From Flavobacteriaceae bacterium (lineage in GTDB: Bacteria > Bacteroidota > Bacteroidia > Flavobacteriales > Flavobacteriaceae), in the NCBI GenBank assembly GCA_023145595.1, contig JAGLDM010000375.1:1-6900 (forward strand): a stretch of 6,900 bases of DNA, given 5' to 3'. A program made the translations under genes and the position numbers. Below the pieces are notes generated by a model that saw only the letters and a list, made by a program, of their open reading frames with translations, was not told where the DNA came from and searched no databases. Shown here in pieces: positions 1-6,165 of this stretch; position 1 is the first letter of the stretch, and every line of letters starts with the position of its first letter.

Positions 1-1844
1 TGATCATCCCAATTTTGCTGTGCCATTAAAGCCGGTACAGCCACTAATGTAATCGCTGTGACCCCAAGGGCAACGACTCTTTTAGGAGCGTACTCTTTGA
101 GTAAATTGTAAAGTGCCAGCACACCAAAACCTATCCAAATAGCAAATACGTAAAAGGAGCCTACTACGGCATAATCACGTTCTCTTGGTTCAAAAGGTTT
201 AGGGTTGGTATAGAAAACAATTGCCAATCCTGTGAAAACAAAGAAGAGTAAGAGCGTGTAAAAATTCTCCTTGTCGTTTTTTAGGTGGTATAAAACACCA
301 ATCAATCCTAAGATTAACGGTAAGAAAAAATAAGTATTGCGACCTTTGTTGTTGGTAACATCACTTGGTAAATCAGATTGTGGGCCGAGTCGAATGGAAT
401 CAATAAATTTAATTCCACTCAGCCAATTTCCATTGTGAATATCAAGATTTCCTTGGATGTCGTTTTGCCTCCCTGTGAAATTCCACATAAAATAACGACC
501 GTACATATATCCAAACTGAAAATCAATCATAAATTTAAGATTCTCAATAAGTGTCGGTCTTCTTTTACTACTTTGCGAAATGCCAGTAATGGCTTTATAA
601 TTTTTAATTACAGATGGACTCGGATCCACCATACGCGGGATGATTCCTTTGTGGTTGTTTTTGTAATTAGGAAGTACGTTTGTGAAATCGTTTACAATAA
701 TATATTTCCCAGCCTTCTCGTCTTTTTCATATTTTGGTTTGTCGTCTCTAAAAGGCTTCTGATTGTCTTGTTCTCTCTTGTAATAAAGAGAATAATACTT
801 GTCATAAAAAACACTGGCGTCACCATATTGCTCACGATTGTAATAGGCTAATAATTCTCTAGCACTAGACGGGTTGTTTTCGTTAATTGTTGTGTCAGCA
901 TTTGCTCTAATGGGAAGCATCAACCATGAAGAAAAACCGATCATTACAAAAATAACCGAAAGAAGTAGCGTGTTGGCGTGTACTTGATTCTTTTTTCTAG
1001 TGTATTGCAATCCGTAGTAAAAGGCTGCAACTAAAATGATACCTGCAATAATACTTCCGGAATTGAAGGGTAGGCCAATAGTATTAATAAAGAATAATTC
1101 GAGGGCACTGAAATATTTTAGGGTAAATGGGAATAGAAATTTAAAAATAAATAATAAAGTTGCAACTGCAGCAATATTAGCGATGATAAATTTTTTGGTT
1201 GATAAATCTTTAAAGTGTTTAAAGATGTATAAAAACACTAAAGATGGAATCACAAGTAATGATAGGATGTGAACTCCAAACGATAATCCAACGACTAAAC
1301 TTATGATAAGTAACCATTTATTTCCTTTTGGTTTGTGCATTTCTGCTTCCCATCTAATTCCTAGCCAAAACAGTAAGGCCATTAAGAAAGATGACATGGC
1401 ATACACTTCTGCTTCTACGGCACTAAACCAAAAACTGTCTGAAAAACAGTAGGCAAGTGAGCCTACAAGCCCACTACCCAAAATAGCATACATATTTCCG
1501 CCTGAAATTTCTTCCGATTTCGGAATCATTTTTTTTGCCAAAGCTGTAATTGTCCAAAATAAGAAAAGTATGGTAAACGCACTTGATAAAGCCGACATAA
1601 AGTTAACCATTGCGGCAATCTGTGTGGCGTCAGAAGTAAACATTGCAAAGAAAGCACCTATGATTTGAAATAATGGAGCTCCAGGAGGGTGTCCAACTTC
1701 TAATTTTACAGCAGTTGAAATATATTCTCCACAATCCCAATAACTCACAGTCGGTTCTAGGGTTAAGGTGTAGGTGATCAAAGCGATTGCAAAGACGGAC
1801 CACCCAAGTATGGTGTTTAATTTTTTATAACTTAAAGTTGGCAT
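1..1844 (-). CDS. DUF2723 / GT117-family membrane glycosyltransferase, 3' end cut by window edge
   Basis: Open reading frame without stops, from the ATG at 1844 to the left edge (614 full codons, C-terminus missing). Hand translation matches the Bacteroidota DUF2723 family, related to eukaryotic TMEM260 protein O-mannosyltransferase. Visible landmarks are WDCGEY at residues 36-41 and GHPPGAP at 51-57 (the conserved first extracytoplasmic loop, with acidic residues D37 and E40 as catalytic candidates), FWFSAVEAEVYA near 138-149, LPIRA at 310-314, NPSSARELL near 324-332, GYMYGRYFMWNFTGRQND at 445-462 and FEPRERDY at 551-558. Hydrophobic helices recur at about 13-28, 59-70, 83-101, 119-134, 150-162, 177-208, 218-238, 263-279, 292-310, 505-520, 528-545, 560-581 and 589-607, as in a polytopic GT-C enzyme. 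The likely role, from family knowledge, is transfer of a lipid-linked sugar to exported protein or an envelope polymer; the substrate cannot be read here. Family members often exceed 1000 residues, so a large C-terminal part probably lies outside. No convincing promoter was found upstream. Base composition is clearly richer in G+C than the genes to the right. Confidence 0.93.
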   Translation of the reverse strand, partial: MPTLSYKKLNTILGWSVFAIALITYTLTLEPTVSYWDCGEYISTAVKLEVGHPPGAPLFQIIGAFFAMFTSDATQIAAMVNFMSALSSAFTILFLFWTITALAKKMIPKSEEISGGNMYAILGSGLVGSLAYCFSDSFWFSAVEAEVYAMSSFLMALLFWLGIRWEAEMHKPKGNKWLLIISLVVGLSFGVHILSLLVIPSLVFLYIFKHFKDLSTKKFIIANIAAVATLLFIFKFLFPFTLKYFSALELFFINTIGLPFNSGSIIAGIILVAAFYYGLQYTRKKNQVHANTLLLSVIFVMIGFSSWLMLPIRANADTTINENNPSSARELLAYYNREQYGDASVFYDKYYSLYYKREQDNQKPFRDDKPKYEKDEKAGKYIIVNDFTNVLPNYKNNHKGIIPRMVDPSPSVIKNYKAITGISQSSKRRPTLIENLKFMIDFQFGYMYGRYFMWNFTGRQNDIQGNLDIHNGNWLSGIKFIDSIRLGPQSDLPSDVTNNKGRNTYFFLPLILGLIGVLYHLKNDKENFYTLLLFFVFTGLAIVFYTNPKPFEPRERDYAVVGSFYVFAIWIGFGVLALYNLLKEYAPKRVVALGVTAITLVAVPALMAQQNWDD

Positions 1845-1965
1845 ATAGTGGTTTTTTCAGTGGCGAATTTAGTAAAAATATATGATGCAATAAAACGATG
1901 AAATAGACAAGTTGCTATTAAACGAATATTAAATATCTAAAGTCAATTAAAAAAGCAGAAAAAGG

Positions 1966-1996
1966 TTTGTAATTTTAAAAGAATGTATTAATTTTG
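1966..1996 (+). promoter_or_regulatory. Bacteroidota primary-sigma promoter for tRNA-Gln
   Basis: TTTG at 1966-1969 and TAATTTTG at 1989-1996 match the -33 (TTTG) and -7 (TAnnTTTG) elements of the Bacteroidota housekeeping sigma factor, with a 19-nt spacer that fits the consensus. Transcription would start a few bases after 1996, about 35 nt before the mature tRNA. It is the only perfect TAnnTTTG match I found in the plus-strand intergenic DNA. Confidence 0.75.
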
Positions 1997-2007
1997 CACT
2001 CGCTTAC

Positions 2008-2022
2008 GGAGATTGTTTCTCC
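2008..2022 (+). other. Hairpin in the tRNA-Gln 5' leader
   Basis: GGAGA (2008-2012) pairs with TCTCC (2018-2022) around a 5-nt loop. It lies between the predicted transcription start and the tRNA, so it would form in the precursor leader that RNase P removes. Its role is unknown; it may simply keep the leader from mispairing with the tRNA. The pairing is seen directly, the function is inference. Confidence 0.4.
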
Positions 2023-2025
2023 TTT

Positions 2026-2037
2026 AGCAAGAATAAT
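2026..2037 (+). repeat. 12-bp direct repeat, copy 1 (left of tRNA-Gln)
   Basis: AGCAAGAATAAT ends immediately before the first base of the tRNA. An identical copy lies at 2111-2122, one base after the tRNA discriminator base. The distance from copy to copy is 85 bp, the length expected of one spacer-plus-tRNA unit in a tandem tRNA array. Confidence 0.85.
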
Positions 2038-2109
2038 TGTCCCATGGTGTAATTGGTAACACACCGGTTTTTGGTACCGACATTCAAGGTTCGAGTCCTT
2101 GTGGGACAA
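2038..2109 (+). tRNA. tRNA-Gln (anticodon UUG)
   Basis: A 72-nt cloverleaf folds by eye. Acceptor arms TGTCCCA (2038-2044) and TGGGACA (2102-2108) pair fully, and A2109 is the discriminator. The D-stem GTGT/ACAC encloses AATTGGTA. The anticodon loop TTTTGGT (2069-2075) carries TTG at 2071-2073, which reads CAA/CAG glutamine codons. The T-stem CAAGG/CCTTG encloses TTCGAGT. CCA is not encoded, so it must be added after transcription. The top pair of the anticodon stem (C2064 with A2080, standard positions 27-43) is a mismatch, while the other four pairs are canonical. The gene has its own promoter upstream and terminator downstream, so it appears to be a stand-alone unit. Confidence 0.97.
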
Positions 2110-2110
2110 C

Positions 2111-2122
2111 AGCAAGAATAAT
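2111..2122 (+). repeat. 12-bp direct repeat, copy 2 (right of tRNA-Gln)
   Basis: AGCAAGAATAAT, identical to 2026-2037. Similarity stops right after it, where the terminator stem begins. This is what one would expect if a further tRNA-Gln copy once followed, or still follows, in the genome. Confidence 0.85.
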
Positions 2123-2162
2123 AAAACCCTTAATTCATAACGAGTTAAGGGTTTTTCTTTTT
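2123..2162 (+). terminator. Intrinsic terminator of the tRNA-Gln unit
   Basis: AAAACCCTTAATTC (2123-2136) pairs over 14 positions with GAGTTAAGGGTTTT (2142-2155), including one G-U pair, around the loop ATAAC. The stem is followed by a T-rich tract, TCTTTTT, to 2162. This is a strong rho-independent terminator that ends the tRNA transcript 14 nt past its 3' end and separates it from the CotH gene. Confidence 0.88.
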
Positions 2163-2463
2163 AGGTAGGGGCGTAAATATTTAGTTTGATGCAATTTTTT
2201 AATAATTATCCGTTCAAAACTTTTATAATCTACATTGTCGGCTTTTTCTGTAATTTACCAATTTTTTAACTTGACCTAGTATGAGTATTTGCCCTGATTT
2301 TTAAAGTCAAACATTGGCAAATATGAAATATTTTTTGTAATATTGAAGTAGATTTTTTTTAATCGTTAATGTGTTCTACATTTTTTAATAAATCAACATG
2401 GAAAACTAAATTTAGAACCCTCCTATACTTACTTTTATATTTAATTTGTTAAAATTTAACAAC
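2163..2463. other. AT-rich intergenic region, no gene seen
   Basis: About 300 bp between the tRNA terminator and the CotH-family start. No coding frame of credible length or composition is present, and no RNA gene was recognised. It holds one inverted repeat (2286-2323) and several T-runs. It must contain the CotH promoter, but only 7-of-8 matches to TAnnTTTG were found (for example 2441-2448), and these lack a properly spaced TTTG, so no promoter is called. Confidence 0.6.
2286..2323. repeat. Inverted repeat with nested hairpin upstream of the CotH gene
   Basis: TATTTGCC (2286-2293) is perfectly complementary to GGCAAATA (2316-2323). Inside the 22-nt loop, TGATTTTTAAAGTCA (2295-2309) can form a second small stem. 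It lies about 140 nt upstream of the CotH start. It could be a protein-binding site, a 5' leader structure or chance pairing in AT-rich DNA. A T6 run at 2331-2336 is too far from the stem for a classical terminator. Confidence 0.4.
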
Positions 2464-4731
2464 ATGAAAAAGACATATTTAATATTTTTTGTTGTATTAT
2501 TTTTTTCTAATATATCAAAATCTCAAGATGTATATAATGTAGATTCAATAAGAGATATTAATCTTATTTTTTATGATGCAGATTGGAGAGATTCCCTTGA
2601 TTCTTATTACATACAGAGAATAGACAGTATGGTTTTGGCAGATTTAACAATAAACGGAACAAGTTTCGATAGTGTTGGTGTTCGCTGGAAAGGAAATAGT
2701 TCGTGTAGTCCTGGACAAATAAAAAATCCAATACATATAGAACTTGACTTTAAAATAGATCAAGATTACTTTGATGTTAAAACTTTTAAACTTTCTAATT
2801 TATTTAAAGAACCTAGCTATGTTAGAGAAGTAGCAATGTATGAATTTTTAAATTGGTATATGCCTGCATCTAAATCTAACTATGTAAATGTATATATAGA
2901 TGGGGCACTACTTGGTTTTTATGTAAGTACCAAATCTGTAAATAAAGATTTTATGAAAGATAATTTTGGTTCTAAAACAAATGCAAGGTTTAAATGTGAC
3001 CCTTTGCATTTTGCAGGTCCCCCTACTCCAATTCCTGGTTGTGGTCCACCACCACCAAGTGCAGCGGCAGCATTATTGTTTTTCAGCTCAGATACTGCAT
3101 GCTATCAATATTCATACGAAATGAAATCTGATTATGGTTGGGAGAGATTACTTCAGCTTATTGAAACAATTAAATTAGATTCAACAAATGCAAAAAATAT
3201 TCTTAACGTTGACAGAACTCTTTGGATGTTAGCTTTTGACAACCTTTTTGTAAACCTAGATAGTTATATTGGTTCAGGTCATAATTATTACCTTTACCAA
3301 AACGATTCAAACAAATTTAATCCTATAATTTGGGATATAAACGAAGTATTTGGAACTTTTGCTGAAGGTATGAATCCCATACAACTTAGGAATTTAGATT
3401 TGTTTTATAATACAAACAAACATGAAAGACCTCTATTAAGTACACTATTAACAATACCAGAAAACAGAAAAAAATACTTAGCACATTACAGAACTTTAGT
3501 TAAAGAATTATTAGAAACAGATACAATTATTAACCGATGCTATGAATTACAAAGTATGATTGACACTCACGTACAATCTGATCCAAATAATTTATTTACA
3601 TATGCTAACTTTCAAAACAGCATGACACATAATACAGGCTCAGCACAAGGGATTTCCCACTTTTTAAATGATAGGTATGATTTTGTTACTAACAATATAG
3701 ATTATAACAAAACTGCACCTTCTATTATATCTGTAATTCCACCTTCGGTAGAAGTTTTACCTACTGATACTGTGATTATTTCGGCTATTGTAACAAATGC
3801 AACTTACTGCTCATTAGCTTATAAAACAGGTAGATTTGACCCTTTTATATACCTACAAATGTTTGATGATGGAAATCACAATGACGGTGCTGCAAATGAT
3901 GGAGTTTATGCTGCTTCAATTCCACCCTTCCCAACAAATACACAAGTAGATTATTTTATTTATTCTAAAAATAGTGAAGCTGGAGTATTCCTTCCTGTTA
4001 GGGCTGAATATGAGTTTTTTAACTATATAGTTTTTGGCGAAATTATCGATGTAGGAGATGTTGTAATTAATGAATTTATGGCTTCAAATAGCATAACACA
4101 AGCTGACCAAGATAATGAGTTTAATGATTGGATTGAATTATTTAACCCAACAACTGAAAACATTAAATTAAAAAATGCATATTTATCTGATAATAGTACC
4201 GATATTCATAAATGGCAGTTTCCTGATACAACAATACAAGCCAATTCTTATTTAATTGTATGGGCTGATAAAGACGAAACACAGGACGGTTTGCATGCAA
4301 GTTTCAAACTATCATCTGCAGGTGAATATGTTATTTTATCAAATTTTGATGGTAGTATAATTGATAGTATAAATTATACTACCCAAACTGTAGATATAAG
4401 TTTAGGAAGGTATCCAAATGCATATGGCCCTTTTCACATATTAAGCCCAACTTTTAATGCATATAATGGGGCGCTTTCGGTTGATGAAGTAAATATTGTA
4501 AATAACATTCTATTATACCCAAACCCTGCAAATGAGAGTATCAATATCTTTAGCGAAAAACATCTCCTTAATTCAGTCAAAATTACTGATATAACAGGGA
4601 GGATTATTAAAACTATTCATAATATTGATAATAATGGTTTAAACATAAATATTTTTGATTTAATAAATGGTGTGTATTTTATTACAATAAATGCCGATAA
4701 GGTTTATAGAGCTAAATTTATTAAAGAGTAA
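2464..4731 (+). CDS. Secreted CotH-kinase-family protein with lamin tail and T9SS sorting domain
   Basis: 755 residues. The ATG at 2464 is chosen over the in-frame TTG at 2446 because it begins directly with a signal peptide: MKKTYLIF, a hydrophobic core, then a likely cut after SKSQ at residue 21. Domains in order: CotH kinase-like domain (about 30-410) with GVRWKGNSS at 72-80, FKLSN at 108-112, YEMKSDYGW at 218-226 and NYYLY then PIIWDINEVFG at 274-297, where D291 is the likely metal-binding acidic residue by analogy to the DFG-like motif of CotH; an immunoglobulin-like segment (about 416-524) with a calcium-site-like DDGNHNDGAANDG at 468-480; a lamin tail domain (about 531-665) with INEFMASNS and DWIELFNP; and a T9SS type A C-terminal sorting domain (about 674-755) with YPNPANESINI and NGVYFITI. 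The protein should cross the outer membrane by T9SS and be attached to the surface or released. B. subtilis CotH phosphorylates spore-coat proteins; the substrate here is unknown. A Pro/Ala-rich stretch (185-206) interrupts the CotH domain. Six cysteines remain in the mature part. The gene stands alone, convergent with the phosphoesterase. Confidence 0.93.
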   Translation: MKKTYLIFFVVLFFSNISKSQDVYNVDSIRDINLIFYDADWRDSLDSYYIQRIDSMVLADLTINGTSFDSVGVRWKGNSSCSPGQIKNPIHIELDFKIDQDYFDVKTFKLSNLFKEPSYVREVAMYEFLNWYMPASKSNYVNVYIDGALLGFYVSTKSVNKDFMKDNFGSKTNARFKCDPLHFAGPPTPIPGCGPPPPSAAAALLFFSSDTACYQYSYEMKSDYGWERLLQLIETIKLDSTNAKNILNVDRTLWMLAFDNLFVNLDSYIGSGHNYYLYQNDSNKFNPIIWDINEVFGTFAEGMNPIQLRNLDLFYNTNKHERPLLSTLLTIPENRKKYLAHYRTLVKELLETDTIINRCYELQSMIDTHVQSDPNNLFTYANFQNSMTHNTGSAQGISHFLNDRYDFVTNNIDYNKTAPSIISVIPPSVEVLPTDTVIISAIVTNATYCSLAYKTGRFDPFIYLQMFDDGNHNDGAANDGVYAASIPPFPTNTQVDYFIYSKNSEAGVFLPVRAEYEFFNYIVFGEIIDVGDVVINEFMASNSITQADQDNEFNDWIELFNPTTENIKLKNAYLSDNSTDIHKWQFPDTTIQANSYLIVWADKDETQDGLHASFKLSSAGEYVILSNFDGSIIDSINYTTQTVDISLGRYPNAYGPFHILSPTFNAYNGALSVDEVNIVNNILLYPNPANESINIFSEKHLLNSVKITDITGRIIKTIHNIDNNGLNINIFDLINGVYFITINADKVYRAKFIKE

Positions 4732-4811
4732 AAAGAACTTGTAGTATTAATATTTGACGTGACTCTTTGTTTTGACAATAACTTCAAGCTGTCTTAACTT
4801 ATTATTTATTT

Positions 4812-4837
4812 AATATGCCAAATATATTTTGCATATT
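4812..4837. repeat. AT-rich palindrome in the convergent gap
   Basis: AATATGCCAAA and TTTTGCATATT form an 11-position inverted repeat with one mismatch around a TATA loop, between the 3' ends of two convergent genes. Neither strand has a T-run directly after the stem, so it is not a textbook intrinsic terminator. It may still end transcription in both directions or bind a protein. The symmetry is seen directly, the function is inference. Confidence 0.4.
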
Positions 4838-4902
4838 GTATTAATATGGATCATATCAAAAAGTTGTAACAGTATTTCAGGACGGGACAAAATTACCGGA
4901 GT

Positions 4903-6087
4903 TTATTTTTTACGAAGTATTATTTCCGTTATTTCTGGTCTTATGCCAATTCTGCCAAGTAGCCCTAGGTAACCTAATCCTCTATTAACATATAAATACT
5001 GTTCATTGTTATTGTACAGTCCGCCCCATTCTTTATACTTGAAACTAACTGGCGACCACTGAAAACTTCCAATTTCTATACCTGCTTGCATAGCGTGTGT
5101 ATGACCACTAAGTGTTAATTCTATATTTGTATCGTCAATTATTTCGGCTCGCCAATGTGATGGGTCGTGAGATAGTAATATAATAAAATCGCTATTACTT
5201 GTGTTTTGTAGCGCAGAATTAATATCTCCATGCTGAGGAAATGGTGGCTTGCCCCAGTTTTCGACTCCTGCAATAGTAATTGAGTCGTTTGCGATACCAA
5301 TTTTTTTGTTGCTGTTTAAAAGTATTTCAAAACCAATTTCGTTGTGTTTTTGTATTAAATATTTCAGGTTTTGTTGTTTGAGTTTATTATTTTTCCATGC
5401 GTGGTAATCGCCATAGTCGTGATTTCCTAGAATTGAGTACTTGCCATATTTAGCATTTATTGCTTTAAACGATTTTTCAAAACCATTAACTTCGTCGGCA
5501 GTATTGTTAACTAAATCCCCTGTAAGCAACACGATATCTGCATTCTGGGTATTAATAATTCTAACTGCTTTGTCTATGCTTTTTGTGGTTTTTCCATAGC
5601 TGCCTAAATGTATATCAGAAATCTGTATTATTTTAAAACCATCAAATTTATAGGGTAAATTTTTAAAATATATTTCTTGTGTTCTTAGTCTAAAGTTGTT
5701 TTTGTTAATTGTAATTCCATGTATAATAAGTAAAAACGAAACTATTGATAGACTTATTCCAATTTTTGTTATTGCACTGTAATTTTTTGAGAAAACACTT
5801 ACTATATACTCTATAAAATAGAAGCTTACAATGTTTAGTTTAGGTATGTATAGTAGCACAATAGTAGTTAATATAACACTAAAAAGCAATGTGCCAGGGG
5901 CTTGTTTTAATATAAAAACAGCGTAAATTGTTAATGCTGTAATTGTAATTAGTTGTAGCCAATATATTGAGCTAAATATAAAAGATTTTATAAAAATAAA
6001 ATTAATGGTTGATTTTAATGCTTTAAGTGTATAAAAGTCAATTATAAATAAAAATAAGATAGTAATAGTTAATAGTAGTATTTTCAT
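4903..6087 (-). CDS. Membrane-anchored calcineurin-like metallophosphoesterase (COG1408/YaeI type)
   Basis: 394 residues from the ATG at 6087. The N-terminal 126 residues are strongly hydrophobic, with four or five membrane segments (about 3-20, 38-60, 65-82, 84-100, 109-126). The catalytic domain follows from about 150. The full set of dinuclear-metal motifs is present: DIH (D158, H160), GDLVN (G190, D191), GNHD (221-224), SHDP (H307) and GHTH (H329, H331). The C-terminal stretch YLYVNRGLGYLG near 364-375 and GIRPEITEIIL near 381-391 is typical of Bacteroidota members. Family members hydrolyse phosphodiesters or phosphomonoesters; E. coli YaeI and chlamydial LpxG, which act on UDP-diacylglucosamine, are distant relatives. 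That activity is only a possibility here. Sidedness of the catalytic domain is unclear because basic residues lie on both sides of several helices. The HhH gene lies 78 nt upstream on the same strand with no visible terminator between, so cotranscription is plausible. The gene is convergent with the CotH gene. No clear promoter or Shine-Dalgarno sequence was seen. Confidence 0.92.
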   Translation of the reverse strand: MKILLLTITILFLFIIDFYTLKALKSTINFIFIKSFIFSSIYWLQLITITALTIYAVFILKQAPGTLLFSVILTTIVLLYIPKLNIVSFYFIEYIVSVFSKNYSAITKIGISLSIVSFLLIIHGITINKNNFRLRTQEIYFKNLPYKFDGFKIIQISDIHLGSYGKTTKSIDKAVRIINTQNADIVLLTGDLVNNTADEVNGFEKSFKAINAKYGKYSILGNHDYGDYHAWKNNKLKQQNLKYLIQKHNEIGFEILLNSNKKIGIANDSITIAGVENWGKPPFPQHGDINSALQNTSNSDFIILLSHDPSHWRAEIIDDTNIELTLSGHTHAMQAGIEIGSFQWSPVSFKYKEWGGLYNNNEQYLYVNRGLGYLGLLGRIGIRPEITEIILRKK

Positions 6088-6165
6088 GTTTTTTGTGTAA
6101 AAATAGAATTATAATGTTTTGTAACTGCAGTAATTATGAAAGTTTAAGTATTTTTATATTAGTTA

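Noticed and set aside
378..851. Plus-strand open frame of 157 codons
   Set aside because: It lies wholly antisense to the DUF2723 gene, whose conserved motifs fix the true frame. The product is low in recognisable domains.
1036..1272. Plus-strand open frame of 78 codons
   Set aside because: Antisense shadow of hydrophobic helices in the DUF2723 gene.
2038..2122. tRNA-Gln as an attachment site of an integrated element
   Set aside because: The flanking repeat is spacer sequence, not a copy of the tRNA 3' end, and no integrase or mobile gene is in the window.
2191..2271. Small plus-strand frame of about 26 codons (MQFFNNYPF...)
   Set aside because: No ribosome-binding site, promoter or homology seen. 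Such frames are expected by chance in AT-rich intergenic DNA.
2446..2463. TTG start giving six extra residues on the CotH protein
   Set aside because: The ATG at 2464 opens directly with a lysine-rich signal peptide n-region. The extension adds nothing, and no ribosome-binding site favours it.
4723..4768. Inverted repeat AAAGAGT/ACTCTTT at the end of the CotH gene as a terminator
   Set aside because: The 32-nt loop and short AT-rich stem make it unconvincing, and no proper T-tract follows.
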